The position numbers and the translations under genes are program-made. Of a stretch of 64,000 nt of DNA, positions 24,938 to 34,191 are shown piece by piece. The DNA is taken from assembly GCF_025502585.1 (NCBI RefSeq), contig NZ_CP106679.1:1159001-1223000 (forward strand). The letters run 5' to 3'. This DNA comes from Reichenbachiella agarivorans (GTDB lineage: Bacteria; Bacteroidota; Bacteroidia; Cytophagales; Cyclobacteriaceae). The notes under the pieces are model-generated. The model was not told the origin of the DNA and ran no database searches. It saw only the letters and a list, made by a program, of their open reading frames with translations. Every line of letters starts with the position of its first letter. Position 1 is the stretch's first letter.

Positions 24938-25588
24938 ATGGACAAAAGAATTGACAAACATCAAACGATCGGAGAGGAAATATCGAATTCGATCTCACAC
25001 GGGGTAACAGCTCTGACTGCCATAGGAGGCATGATTGTATTGATCGTGTATGGAGCACGAAGTGACCAAGAGTGGAGCTTGTTTAGTGCCTTGTTTTACG
25101 GTGGCAGTTTGGTTCTACTCTACACTTTTTCTACCCTATATCACAGCCTCACCCACAAGAAAGCCAAAAAGGTTTTCAACATTTTGGATCATTGTGGCAT
25201 CTTCTTACTCATCGCAGGCACATATACCCCTGTCATGCTGATCACTATAGGAGGTGTGACGGGTTGGGTATTTTTTGGGGTGCAGTGGACAATGGCCATC
25301 ATAGGCATCGTGCTCAAAGTATTTTATACTGGCCGATACAATGCCTTGTCTACGGCTCTGTATGCCGTCATGGGTTGGATCATTGTGATCAAATTGGATC
25401 TCATCAAATCAGTGATGCCCGAGTCAGCCTTTTGGCTATTGGCCTCAGGAGGTCTTTGCTATACCGTCGGAATCGCCTTTTATATCGTGGACTATCGCAT
25501 GAAGTTTTCGCACTTCATTTGGCATCTATTTGTGATGGCTGGCAGTATCCTCCATTTTTTGATGATGGTGATGTATATTTTCAATTAG
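24938..25588 (+). CDS. Hemolysin III family (PAQR-like) membrane protein
   Basis: The 216-residue protein has seven membrane helices and the family's polar residues: the ISHGVTALTAIGG start, STLYHSLTH with its His in the second region, and HFIWHLFVMAGSILHF in the last helix. These His and Ser residues bind zinc in the related adiponectin-receptor fold, whose members hydrolyse or sense lipids. The bacterial role is not settled despite the hemolysin name. It overlaps the convergent next gene by four bases. Confidence 0.88.
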   Translation: MDKRIDKHQTIGEEISNSISHGVTALTAIGGMIVLIVYGARSDQEWSLFSALFYGGSLVLLYTFSTLYHSLTHKKAKKVFNILDHCGIFLLIAGTYTPVMLITIGGVTGWVFFGVQWTMAIIGIVLKVFYTGRYNALSTALYAVMGWIIVIKLDLIKSVMPESAFWLLASGGLCYTVGIAFYIVDYRMKFSHFIWHLFVMAGSILHFLMMVMYIFN

Positions 25589-26559
25589 GCTCTGCTTGAG
25601 ATTTTCAACTCATGATCATGTTGCGCTTCTTTCAATTGATCAAAATCATCTCCATACTCTTCGAAATACCCTCTTTTTTCCAAATTGGAGGAGATGGCAA
25701 TGGTCAACTGATTCATTTCATCCAAAGCATCATGAATGAGTGAAAGGAATTCTGGAATCTCCTTATTTTCTTCCATACTTTCTATCAAATTGACCAAGGC
25801 CATTGCCCTGCACAATGGGGCTCTTAAAAGGTGTGAATTGATAAAAGACTGCTCTGCCAAAATTCTATTTTGCTCTTCTAAAATAATGGCTCTTTCTTTG
25901 ACCTCCATCTCCAACATCTCATTGATCTTGGTTACTTTGGTTTGGCGTCTATACAAAGACCTGTTGTGTTTGACAATCTTTCTTTGATACCGTTTGAGCT
26001 TCTGATTCAACTTGGATTCTCTTTCTGTCTGATCATAAAACTCTTGTAAAAAAGAATACATCACCAGAAACAACAAGCCCACCCCAAAAGCATAGGTCAG
26101 ATATTCTAAATAACCACCATTGAAAGCATCGGCACTTGCTTCATTGTCCATTACCACAAAGTTTAACCCTTGCTGACCTACCAAAATGACTATCCCTACG
26201 ATCGTACAAACAGAAAGCGCCATCTTTTCTCTGTAATCAAACAAAACCCAGGGTATCAGTGCCATCCCAAATTGAGAGAAATACAAAGCAGTCACTACGG
26301 GCTGGTCAGGTGTAGCAACAAGGCTATGAAAGCCAGCATTGAGCAACAAAGGTGAAAGAGAAATAATAATACGTGGTGCAAGCGAGTATTGGCGATGAAT
26401 AAGCCACATCGCCACAACCATCAAAACAGCTGCCAAAAAAGGAAAAACTGCAGCTTCGAGGCTGAGACTAATCAGAGCCAAAAAAGCATACAAAATACCC
26501 AAAAAAATAATGGCGTATCCAATGCGAACCGCTATACGTAGGTGTTTGCTAATTTCCAT
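25585..26559 (-). CDS. Membrane protein with histidine-kinase-like phosphoacceptor helix but no ATPase domain
   Basis: The 324-residue protein has about six helices (residues 10-175), a coiled coil (about 180-245) and then a segment FINSHLLRAPLCRAMALVNLIE that matches the H-box of Bacteroidota histidine kinases (usual form AHxLRAPLAR). A dimerisation helix follows, and the protein ends without the N, G1 and F boxes of the HATPase domain. It may be a phosphotransfer relay or a regulatory subunit, or a decayed kinase; the sequence is intact and free of frameshifts. Confidence 0.7.
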   Translation of the reverse strand: MEISKHLRIAVRIGYAIIFLGILYAFLALISLSLEAAVFPFLAAVLMVVAMWLIHRQYSLAPRIIISLSPLLLNAGFHSLVATPDQPVVTALYFSQFGMALIPWVLFDYREKMALSVCTIVGIVILVGQQGLNFVVMDNEASADAFNGGYLEYLTYAFGVGLLFLVMYSFLQEFYDQTERESKLNQKLKRYQRKIVKHNRSLYRRQTKVTKINEMLEMEVKERAIILEEQNRILAEQSFINSHLLRAPLCRAMALVNLIESMEENKEIPEFLSLIHDALDEMNQLTIAISSNLEKRGYFEEYGDDFDQLKEAQHDHELKISSRA

Positions 26560-26700
26560 TTACAGGTGTACAGAATACATCTACCTCCAAAACACGATAA
26601 ATGTACTAGCTACAAGATAGCTTTTTTCTGCTAAAAACCAGATTTAGCGCTTGGTAAGAAGACAATTTTGCTAAATACAATTAACAACAAGCACCCACTA

Positions 26701-27795
26701 TTATTGCTTTTTGGTAAATCCCCAAGATTTGATCAGTACCACCAGACCAATGATGAACATAGGTATGCTGAGCCATTGCCCCATGTTGAGCGGAATACTA
26801 GCCTCCCATGCTTCTTGGTTCTCTTTGAAGAATTCCACCACAAATCGCTCTGACCATAGCATCACCATGAACAAGCCAAACAGAAACCCTGTTTTGATCT
26901 GTGTCCTGTGATGAAACCATATATGAGCCAATATCAAAAACATGATCACACAAGCAAGGGCTTCATACAACTGCCCTGGATGCCTAGGGATCCCCAAGAC
27001 CTCTACAGTAGCATGTTGCGCCCCTCTCGACATAAAAGTATCATATTTGATCCCTTGGTTGGAGGAAATAGCGATGTGTTTACCTACCTCGTGGTAGCGG
27101 TCTATGGCTCTTGGTATCGTGGATTCAAAAAATAACTTGGCATGATCAGGTGTCAATTCTACGCCACGTTTGTAGGTCAAAGAAATCATCATGGGCACCT
27201 TTCCTGATTCTGTGATAGATTGATCTTCCACCTGATCAAAAGACACTTCTTCGATTCTTGGGTCTAGGTTTTTGAACATGTCCTCTACGCTTCTAGCAAA
27301 CACGATTCCGCTATCGGTGCCTGTTGGCAGTCCTATTATCTCAGAGTTCATCAGGTTACCAAAGCGAATACAAGCACCCACCAATACTGTGACTATAGCG
27401 ACTCGGTCCAAAATCCACATATAACTTTGATCCGCATGTTTGCGACTGTAGAGATACAGTGCAATCAACATACCGATGGCTCCACCATGACTGGCCAAGC
27501 CACCTTCCCATATTTTGAGAATCTCAAAAGGGTTGCTGAGATAATAACCAGGATTGTAAAACAAGCAATGACCCAACCTAGCGCCCACCACAACGGCAAT
27601 CACCAAATACATCGTCAGTTGATCTACATCTTTGACATTTTTTCCTTCAGATTTGAATATCCAATACATAACCTGCTGAGCTAGGATAAACCCTAAGGCA
27701 AATAACAAACCGTACCATCTCACAGGATGATCTAAACCAGGTATTGTAAAAATCTCTGGGCTAGGACTCCAGATAATCATCTCAAATAATGTCAT
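26701..27795 (-). CDS. lgt: Prolipoprotein diacylglyceryl transferase
   Basis: The 364-residue inner-membrane enzyme transfers diacylglycerol from phosphatidylglycerol to the lipobox Cys of prolipoproteins. Visible family elements are RWYGLLFALGF, GARLGHCLFYNP, the GGLASHGGAIG loop, the Lgt signature region RFGNLMNSEIIGLPT, and RHPGQLYEA near residue 263. Between the last two there is a roughly 95-residue insert, which makes the protein longer than the usual 260-300 residues. It lies nine bases downstream of trkH on the same strand. Confidence 0.93.
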   Translation of the reverse strand: MTLFEMIIWSPSPEIFTIPGLDHPVRWYGLLFALGFILAQQVMYWIFKSEGKNVKDVDQLTMYLVIAVVVGARLGHCLFYNPGYYLSNPFEILKIWEGGLASHGGAIGMLIALYLYSRKHADQSYMWILDRVAIVTVLVGACIRFGNLMNSEIIGLPTGTDSGIVFARSVEDMFKNLDPRIEEVSFDQVEDQSITESGKVPMMISLTYKRGVELTPDHAKLFFESTIPRAIDRYHEVGKHIAISSNQGIKYDTFMSRGAQHATVEVLGIPRHPGQLYEALACVIMFLILAHIWFHHRTQIKTGFLFGLFMVMLWSERFVVEFFKENQEAWEASIPLNMGQWLSIPMFIIGLVVLIKSWGFTKKQ

Positions 27796-27804
27796 GTTCT
27801 TATG

Positions 27805-29262
27805 TTAAATCCTTCTCCAAAAGTAAGGGGTAAATAAAATCAATACAGTAAAAAGCTCCAATCTACCAAGCAGCATCAGCATACTCAGCAGCCATTTGCC
27901 CAGCTCAGGCATATTCCCAAAGTGATCCACTGGCCCTACATCTCCCAAACCAGGACCGATATTGCCTAGACAGGTGGCAACTGAGCTAATGGACGTCATA
28001 AAATCCACACCAATGAAAGCCATCATAATTGATCCAAAAGCAAAAATACTGATGTAGATCATGATAAAGGCGAGGATATTGAATGTAATATCTCTATGTA
28101 TCGCCTTGCCGTTGAGTCGAACGGGAATGATGGCAGAAGGATGCAATTGTCTCTTCAATTCTAGCACACTATTTTTGACTAGAATCAAATGTCTTACAAT
28201 CTTGACTCCACCAGCCGTACTACCAGCACTTGCTCCCACAAACATCATCACAAACAGCAAAACGATGATTTCATAAGGCCATACCGTATAATCTGCCGTC
28301 ACATAGCCTGTGGTAGTAATGATCGATACCACTTGAAACAAGGCCTGCCTGATGGACAATTCTAAAGTCGTCCCCATCGTCTGGTACACCCCTATGCTAA
28401 CCAGTATGGCTACAATGGCAGTGACCACACAATAAAATCTAAATTCCTCATTCCTAAATACCGTCAACATTTTGCCATGCAATGCAAAATAGGTGACTGT
28501 AAAATTCGTCCCTGCCAAGAACATGAAAATAATAATTACATACTGAATGAAAGGCGAAGTATAATAGGCCACACTTGCATTTTTGGTGGAGAATCCTCCA
28601 GTCGCCATGGTAGTCAAGGCATGGTTGATAGCATCATAAAAATCCATGCCACCTATCCAAAGCAAAACCATCTCGACTACAGTGAGCATCACGTAGATCA
28701 ACCAAAGCCGTTTAGCAGTCTCGGTGATTCTAGGTTTCAATTTGTCAGGAGAAATACCTGGTGCCTCAGCGACAAACAACTGCATCCCCCCAATCCCCAA
28801 CAGTGGCAGAATCGCCACCGCCAACACGATGATTCCCATTCCCCCTATCCACTGAGTCAAACTCCTCCAAAACAGGATTCCTTTGTCGATACTTTCGATA
28901 TCCGACAGTATGGTCGCGCCGGTCGTAGTAAATCCTGAGATGGTCTCAAAAAAAGCGTCTGTAAAATTGGGAATGGCACCACTGAGCATATAAGGCAAAG
29001 TGCCAAAAAGAGACATGGCCAACCACCCAAAAGTTACGATCAAATAACCATCTTTCTTTTTCAACTCTTTGCTTTGATTTCTATGACTGAGAGCAAAAGT
29101 CAAATACCCAATGATGATGGCAGATAAACCTGATATGAGCAAAGCATTGAAATCTCTGCCACCATAGTAGTAGCTAAATGGCAAACAAGTCATCATAAAG
29201 ACCCCATTCATCAAGATGAGTAGTCCCAATACTTTGAAGATGACTTTGTAGTTGAATTTCAT
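27805..29262 (-). CDS. trkH: Trk-type potassium uptake channel subunit
   Basis: The 485-residue protein belongs to the TrkH/KtrB family, with four pore-loop repeats. The selectivity Gly residues are visible in ETISGFTTTGAT, ALTTMATGGFSTKN, SIITTTGYVT and SSVATCLGNIGPG. It forms the K+ pathway in the inner membrane, gated by the TrkA ring. Its start overlaps the trkA stop by four bases, so translation of the two is coupled. Confidence 0.94.
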   Translation of the reverse strand: MKFNYKVIFKVLGLLILMNGVFMMTCLPFSYYYGGRDFNALLISGLSAIIIGYLTFALSHRNQSKELKKKDGYLIVTFGWLAMSLFGTLPYMLSGAIPNFTDAFFETISGFTTTGATILSDIESIDKGILFWRSLTQWIGGMGIIVLAVAILPLLGIGGMQLFVAEAPGISPDKLKPRITETAKRLWLIYVMLTVVEMVLLWIGGMDFYDAINHALTTMATGGFSTKNASVAYYTSPFIQYVIIIFMFLAGTNFTVTYFALHGKMLTVFRNEEFRFYCVVTAIVAILVSIGVYQTMGTTLELSIRQALFQVVSIITTTGYVTADYTVWPYEIIVLLFVMMFVGASAGSTAGGVKIVRHLILVKNSVLELKRQLHPSAIIPVRLNGKAIHRDITFNILAFIMIYISIFAFGSIMMAFIGVDFMTSISSVATCLGNIGPGLGDVGPVDHFGNMPELGKWLLSMLMLLGRLELFTVLILFTPYFWRRI

Positions 29263-30599
29263 TTAAAATAACCTTCCACTTTTCGGATGCACTCTGGCTT
29301 GGAGAGTACAACGACTCTGTCCTTGGGCTCAAACATAAAATTACCACGGGCGGTAATTCCCTTTCCTCCACGTATCACGCCCCCGATCAAGGCAGAATGA
29401 GGAAAATCCAAATTTCTAAGCTCCGCCTCTAGTATCTTTGAGCCTTCTTTGACTTCAAATTCTAAAATCTCAGCATCCACGCCATGTATAGTCGTCATAT
29501 TCAGTACCTGACCTTTTCGGATGTATCTGAATATGAAACTCGCCGCAATCAGTTTTTTGTTGATCATGGTATCCACACCGATGTTTTGAGACAGGTGGAT
29601 GTAATCCATGTTTTCGACCAGAGAGATGGTCTTGGGCACTTTGTGATTCTTAGCCACCAATGACGAGATCATATTCGTTTCAGAATTGCCCGTCACGGCG
29701 ATGAAAGCATCCATTTCATCAATTCCTTCTTCTTTGAGCAATTCAACATCACGACCATCTCCATTGATAATCATGGTGTTTTGCAGCATATCAGCCAGTT
29801 CGAAACATTTCTCCCTGTCCTGCTCGATGAGTTTGATGTTGTATTTTTTGCTGAGCTGTCTCGCAGCTTGAATACCTATTTTACTCCCTCCAAGAATCAT
29901 CACATTTTTGATCGACTCTCGTTGCTTGCCAGCCAGGTCCAACACACGATCTACACCGTCAGGTTGACAGACAAAGTATGCATGGTCATTGATCTGGAAC
30001 TTGTCCGCTCCATGTGGTATAATGGTTTCCTCTCCACGCAGTATAGCCACAGTGATAAAAGAATGGTCGGGATTCAAATAAGCTGTTTCTACCAAAGATT
30101 TGTCCTTCAACTCTGACTCATCATCGATCAAGATTCCCACCAGCGACAATAAGCCCTTTTCAAAATCAAAAGTATCTGTCAGGGCATTTTCTTTGAGCAG
30201 GCGTTTGATTTCTTTGGCAGCCAATGACTCTGGGGAAATCACCTCATCAATTCCGATTTCTTTGAGATCCAAAATATCCTTTCTCTGGATGTACTCTGTA
30301 TTGGTCACCCGAGCAATCGTCTTTTTAGCACCTAGGTGCTTGCCTATGATGGAGGTAGTGATATTGGCAGTCTCGGATTCGGTCACTGCAATCAGCAGGT
30401 CTGCTTTAGATACCTGAGCATCTTCCAGCACCTTGTAGGACGTAGAATTACCCTTGGTGGTATGGACATCAAGATGACTCGATATATACTGGAGACGATC
30501 GTCATCCATGTCAATGATATTGATGTCATGCGACTCATACGCCAATAGCTTGGCCAAATGAAAGCCGACATCCCCTGCACCTGCAATTATTATTCTCAT
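29259..30599 (-). CDS. trkA: Trk potassium uptake regulatory subunit
   Basis: The 446-residue cytoplasmic protein contains two RCK modules. Each has an N-terminal NAD-binding Rossmann part (IIIAGAGDVGFHLAKLLA at residue 2 and VMILGGSKIGIQAARQLS near 225) and a TrkA-C part. It controls TrkH by nucleotide binding. First gene of a trkA-trkH-lgt run. A TAnnTTTG promoter box lies about 30 bp upstream. Confidence 0.94.
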   Translation of the reverse strand: MRIIIAGAGDVGFHLAKLLAYESHDINIIDMDDDRLQYISSHLDVHTTKGNSTSYKVLEDAQVSKADLLIAVTESETANITTSIIGKHLGAKKTIARVTNTEYIQRKDILDLKEIGIDEVISPESLAAKEIKRLLKENALTDTFDFEKGLLSLVGILIDDESELKDKSLVETAYLNPDHSFITVAILRGEETIIPHGADKFQINDHAYFVCQPDGVDRVLDLAGKQRESIKNVMILGGSKIGIQAARQLSKKYNIKLIEQDREKCFELADMLQNTMIINGDGRDVELLKEEGIDEMDAFIAVTGNSETNMISSLVAKNHKVPKTISLVENMDYIHLSQNIGVDTMINKKLIAASFIFRYIRKGQVLNMTTIHGVDAEILEFEVKEGSKILEAELRNLDFPHSALIGGVIRGGKGITARGNFMFEPKDRVVVLSKPECIRKVEGYFK

Positions 30600-30628
30600 T
30601 GAATTCTAAGAGTATTCATTGATTCGGA

Positions 30629-30636
30629 CAAATATA
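30629..30636 (-). promoter_or_regulatory. TAnnTTTG promoter box for trkA-trkH
   Basis: On the reverse strand TATATTTG fits the Bacteroidota -7 element 30 bp ahead of the trkA start codon. A TTG about 15 bp further upstream could serve as a -33 element, a shorter spacing than usual. Confidence 0.4.
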
Positions 30637-30698
30637 AACCAAACCAAAGAGCAATGATACTTTTTAACTTTAAGATCAAAGTTAAAATTGTCAAAAAA

Positions 30699-31382
30699 CT
30701 ACGGCTTCACCGCCCTCGTCATTTCCTTTTTCCCCGGAGGACCAGGCAATTCTTCAGTCTCAAATCCTACAGTTTTCAAATCCCTCTTGAATTGCCCCTG
30801 CGCACAATAGGTGACCAAAACACCACCCTTGACCAACGCTGCAAACATGCGTTTCAGTATATCCTGACTCCACATTTCTGGTTGCTTGGATGGTGCAAAG
30901 GCGTCAAAATAGATCAAATCAAAATATCCCTCTGCAAGTGGCAGGTTCAATATATCTCCCTCCATCTTGTGCAAGGAAAAGGCCGTGCTAATACGAACCA
31001 ATTGATCCCAGTCTGCTTGATGCACCTTGTCGTAAAGTTCTTTGGCATCTACCGTACCCATACGATCAGTATAGTTGAGTTGATCGATGATTTCTTTGCT
31101 CAAGGGATGCTTTTCTAGCGAGGCAAACTCGACTTCATAACTTTCTCCCTGAACTTTGCAAGCAGTCAACCATGCGTTTAATCCAGTTCCAAATCCAATT
31201 TCCAGTATTTTAATCACCTCCTTGTCGGGAAACAATTTCCGACAGTGATCGAGTCCTTTGGACAAGAAAACATACTGAGCCTCGGTCATAGCACCATGAG
31301 TGGAATGATAAGTCTCATTCATATCGGTCAGCAGCAATGAATGCGAACCGTCCTTGGTTTCGAAGATTTCTACCTTAGGCAT
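30699..31382 (-). CDS. mnmD: tRNA U34 methyltransferase, MnmD type (stand-alone MnmC2 domain)
   Basis: The 227-residue protein is a SAM methyltransferase with motif I ILEIGFGTGLNAWLTA (about residue 60), the acidic motif YFDLIYFDAFAPSKQPEMW (about 155) and a C-terminal ELPGPPGKKEMTRA that is a hallmark of the methyltransferase domain of MnmC. It methylates 5-aminomethyl(-2-thio)uridine at the wobble position of certain tRNAs. The oxidoreductase half of E. coli MnmC is absent, as in MnmD. It overlaps the ispF gene by eight bases. Confidence 0.88.
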   Translation of the reverse strand: MPKVEIFETKDGSHSLLLTDMNETYHSTHGAMTEAQYVFLSKGLDHCRKLFPDKEVIKILEIGFGTGLNAWLTACKVQGESYEVEFASLEKHPLSKEIIDQLNYTDRMGTVDAKELYDKVHQADWDQLVRISTAFSLHKMEGDILNLPLAEGYFDLIYFDAFAPSKQPEMWSQDILKRMFAALVKGGVLVTYCAQGQFKRDLKTVGFETEELPGPPGKKEMTRAVKP

Positions 31383-31863
31383 TGTTGTAGATCAGGACAG
31401 TGGCATGTGCGGCAATCCCTTCCTCCTTGCCTACAAATCCGAGTTTTTCCGTAGTAGTCGCTTTGATAGACACATCCTCTTCGTCGATACGCATCACCTT
31501 GGCGAGTACTCTCTTCATGTCAGGGATGTGAGGGTTGATCTTTGGTCGCTGCAAACATATCGTCGTATCAATATTGCCCACTTCAAAACCTTCCTTCCTG
31601 AGCAATTTCATCACATCGGCCAACAAGATTTTGCTGTCTATTCCTTTGAATTGAGGGTCTGTATCTGCAAAATGAAACCCAATATCTCTCATGTTGGCAG
31701 CACCCAACAATGCGTCGCATATCACATGTATCAACACGTCCGCATCTGAGTGACCCACAGCACCATGTGTGTGTGGCACCAAAATTCCCCCAAGCCAAAA
31801 CTCTTCACCTTCTGCTAATTGGTGTACGTCATAGCCATAACCGACTCGTATGTTTGGTTTCAT
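31375..31863 (-). CDS. ispF: 2-C-methyl-D-erythritol 2,4-cyclodiphosphate synthase
   Basis: The 162-residue trimeric enzyme of the non-mevalonate isoprenoid pathway cyclises CDP-methylerythritol phosphate. The metal ligands are visible in GYDVHQL (Asp and His near residue 12) and HSDADVLIH (His near 46), and the ATTTEKLGFVGKEEGIAAHA segment closes the active site. Length is standard. It precedes mnmD with an overlapping stop/start. Confidence 0.96.
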   Translation of the reverse strand: MKPNIRVGYGYDVHQLAEGEEFWLGGILVPHTHGAVGHSDADVLIHVICDALLGAANMRDIGFHFADTDPQFKGIDSKILLADVMKLLRKEGFEVGNIDTTICLQRPKINPHIPDMKRVLAKVMRIDEEDVSIKATTTEKLGFVGKEEGIAAHATVLIYNNA

Positions 31864-31918
31864 ATTCTATCTGTTAACTTCAATCTGTAAATAAAGAAAC
31901 TCTCTAAGCCAAGACCCA

Positions 31919-32968
31919 TTAAACTGCCTTGTTTTTAAATACCAATTTGAATATTTGATCCCTTCTATTGATAAAAAAATCCTCAACCAGATGGGTTGCC
32001 AAAAATGCCAGCACAACTGTCAGTCCCAAATAAACAACGAAACCTACCCATGTATAGCCCCAGTAAAATACGATAGGAATCAAAATAAAATAGTGCCACA
32101 AATAGGCGTTGTAACTGTAGTAGGCCAGGATTCTAAAAATCTTTGAAAACTTGAATTGCATCAAATAGATCAGGATCACCGAAAGCAATACAGGCGACGC
32201 TGTCCGCAACCACAACTGATGCTCACTTTGATCCAACTGAGTCATGGCCAGCAGCAATATTGCACTCAATGATGCGACAAAAAAATGATGAAAGATTGCT
32301 ATTCTTTTTATTTGATCCATAAACAAGTAAATCAATGCCCCATAGCCAAAAGCATCCAGTCTGTTGTGTGTATAGGTCGGATACTCTGCAAAAGAGGTGA
32401 ATTGGGCTTGTGTCTTGGCAGCAACACAAAACACAATCATTGCCAACGAAAAAAACAGTACTGCCTTCCTAAAACTTGATCTCAAACCTGACAGAATGGA
32501 CAAAAAAAGCAACATGAGATAAAAATGCTCTTCCACGCAGAGCGCCCAGACGTGCTCAAATGCCCATCGGTTTGGCAAGCCCCCATAGTTGCGATAGAAA
32601 AAGAAATATTGTTTCCACTCACTGAGGATGGGCAAATCTGTTCCGTAGATTTCGTCAAAAAACAAACTCCCCGCCAAATATGCTATGATCAGAAAGAAAA
32701 AATAGGATGGAATGATCTTGGTAAATCGCCCAATGAAATACCTTTGATTGACGGCACTCATGTCTCTACTGAGAAGCTTAACAACCAAAAAGCCCGATAA
32801 AACAAAAAAGGCATCTACACCAATGCCATAAGTCTCAATGATCTTGAAATGTGTGAGAATAATAGACAAGGCAGCCATCGTCCGTACAAAATCAAACGCC
32901 TCTATTCTATTTGGACTTTTGACAATGTGATTCAGTCTCTGAAACATGCTATAATGTGCAGTAGTCAC
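31919..32968 (-). CDS. Acyltransferase 3 family membrane protein
   Basis: The 349-residue protein has about ten helices and begins with the family pattern FDFVRTMAALSIILTHF, with the catalytic-type His in the first helix and the conserved Arg nearby. DAFFVLSGFLVVKLL and ALCVEEHFYLML follow, as in OafA-type O-acyltransferases that acetylate sugars of cell-surface polymers. The acceptor is unknown; no glycan cluster is adjacent. It lies 10 bp downstream of mazG. Confidence 0.85.
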   Translation of the reverse strand: MTTAHYSMFQRLNHIVKSPNRIEAFDFVRTMAALSIILTHFKIIETYGIGVDAFFVLSGFLVVKLLSRDMSAVNQRYFIGRFTKIIPSYFFFLIIAYLAGSLFFDEIYGTDLPILSEWKQYFFFYRNYGGLPNRWAFEHVWALCVEEHFYLMLLFLSILSGLRSSFRKAVLFFSLAMIVFCVAAKTQAQFTSFAEYPTYTHNRLDAFGYGALIYLFMDQIKRIAIFHHFFVASLSAILLLAMTQLDQSEHQLWLRTASPVLLSVILIYLMQFKFSKIFRILAYYSYNAYLWHYFILIPIVFYWGYTWVGFVVYLGLTVVLAFLATHLVEDFFINRRDQIFKLVFKNKAV

Positions 32969-32978
32969 GATTGAAATG

Positions 32979-33785
32979 CTAGAGTTTTTTGGCTCTTTCC
33001 CAATATTGATCCATCTCCTCGAGTGTCATTTCACCCATTTGTTTACCATCTTTCTGACTTTCTGCCTCTAAGTACTGGAATCGCTTGATGAATTTTTTGT
33101 TGGTGCGCTCCAATGCCTCCTCTGGATCAATACCTATGAATCTAGCGTAGTTGACCATCGAAAATAGCACGTCTCCAAACTCGTTTAGCGCTTCTTCTTT
33201 GTTTCCTTGGTCGGCTTCCTCCTTGAACTCTCCTATCTCCTCTTGTACCTTGTCCCATACTTGCTCCTTATCGTCCCAGTCAAAACCTACACCACGTGCC
33301 TTTTCTTGTATCCTCATGGCTTTGACCATGGCAGGCAAGGATTTTGGTACTCCTCCTAAGACAGAGGTTGCTTTGTTGCCTTTCTCCTTTAGTTTGAGTT
33401 TTTCCCAGTTAGCTTTGACCTCTTCTTCATTCTCTACCTGGGTATCGCTATATATATGTGGGTGACGGTAAATTAATTTTTCACAGATTCCATTCAACAC
33501 ATCTGCTACGTCAAAGACGCCCTTTTCCTGCGCAATACGCGAATAAAAAACCAAATGGAGCATAATATCTCCCAATTCCTTTTTGACTTCCATCAAATCG
33601 CCTTCCAAAATCGCATCAGACAACTCATAAGTCTCCTCAATAGTCAAATGTCTCAAAGACTCGATGGTTTGTTTTTTGTCCCAAGGGCAATTCTCTCTGA
33701 GCTCGTCCATGACCGTCAACAATCGGTCAAAAGCTGCCAATTTTTCAGGTCTATTTTGATCTGGCTTACTTCTTGCGATACCCAT
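32979..33785 (-). CDS. mazG: Nucleoside triphosphate pyrophosphohydrolase MazG
   Basis: The ATG at 33785 gives a 268-residue protein beginning MGIARSKPDQN; the upstream extension to 33839 is hydrophobic and unlike the family. Two MazG domains are seen: LMDELRENCPWDKKQT with the LTIEETYELSDAI helix and EVKKELGDIMLHLVFYS for the first, and EEIGEFKEEADQGNKEEALNEFGDVLFSMVNYAR for the second. The EExxE and ExxD metal motifs are intact in both. It hydrolyses (d)NTPs and ppGpp-type nucleotides, cleaning the pool. Confidence 0.92.
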   Translation of the reverse strand: MGIARSKPDQNRPEKLAAFDRLLTVMDELRENCPWDKKQTIESLRHLTIEETYELSDAILEGDLMEVKKELGDIMLHLVFYSRIAQEKGVFDVADVLNGICEKLIYRHPHIYSDTQVENEEEVKANWEKLKLKEKGNKATSVLGGVPKSLPAMVKAMRIQEKARGVGFDWDDKEQVWDKVQEEIGEFKEEADQGNKEEALNEFGDVLFSMVNYARFIGIDPEEALERTNKKFIKRFQYLEAESQKDGKQMGEMTLEEMDQYWERAKKL

Positions 33786-33880
33786 AAGGAATGATTTTAT
33801 TGAAAGGTTTGTTATGATGATGACCAAGATCATTGACACTTTTTCATCTTGGAATCAACAAAGCTATTGGCTTTAATGTA

Positions 33881-33888
33881 TAAATTTG
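33881..33888 (+). promoter_or_regulatory. TAnnTTTG promoter box
   Basis: TAAATTTG fits the Bacteroidota -7 element, 18 bp before the ATG of the small membrane protein gene. No convincing -33 element is seen at the usual distance. Confidence 0.35.
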
Positions 33889-33906
33889 CAGCAAGTATTC
33901 GAAATT

Positions 33907-34137
33907 ATGACAACAGTACTTTTAGGAATAGGATTCGTCGGTATATTTTTTATTTTCATGAGCGTCAGATTGCTTCTGCTCAAAAATGGAGAATTCAAAG
34001 GAACATGTGCTTCTCAAAATCCCTACCTCAACAAGACGGGTGAGCCATGTGGATATTGTGGAAAGACTATCGCTCCTGGAGCTTCTTGCGGCAATCCTGA
34101 CAATGAAGTAGACAAAGTCATGAACAAATTCAACTAG
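33907..34137 (+). CDS. Small membrane protein with Cys-rich tail (NqrM-like layout)
   Basis: The ATG at 33907 gives a 76-residue protein: one membrane helix (TVLLGIGFVGIFFIFMSVRLLLL) then a soluble tail with five cysteines (FKGTCASQNPY, PCGYCGK, ASCGN). The helix followed by a K-G-[ST]-C element and paired cysteines resembles NqrM, the maturation factor for the Na+-translocating NADH dehydrogenase, but the match is by layout only. Metal or Fe-S handling is possible. A frame open from a CTG/TTG further upstream (33886) is less likely. Confidence 0.55.
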   Translation: MTTVLLGIGFVGIFFIFMSVRLLLLKNGEFKGTCASQNPYLNKTGEPCGYCGKTIAPGASCGNPDNEVDKVMNKFN

Positions 34138-34191
34138 CATTTCTTTTTAGACACAACAGGGGTAGGTAGGGTATTCAATCTTAGTTTCACT

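Noticed and set aside
26535-26540. TACGTA in the gene at 25585-26559, and another at 5281
   Set aside because: These lie inside coding sequence and lack the ACTACGTAGT context; TACGTA alone is expected about ten times by chance in 64 kb.
26620-26650. AGCTA/TAGCT stem with T-run as terminator after lgt
   Set aside because: The stem is only five base pairs and its T-run points away from lgt transcription.
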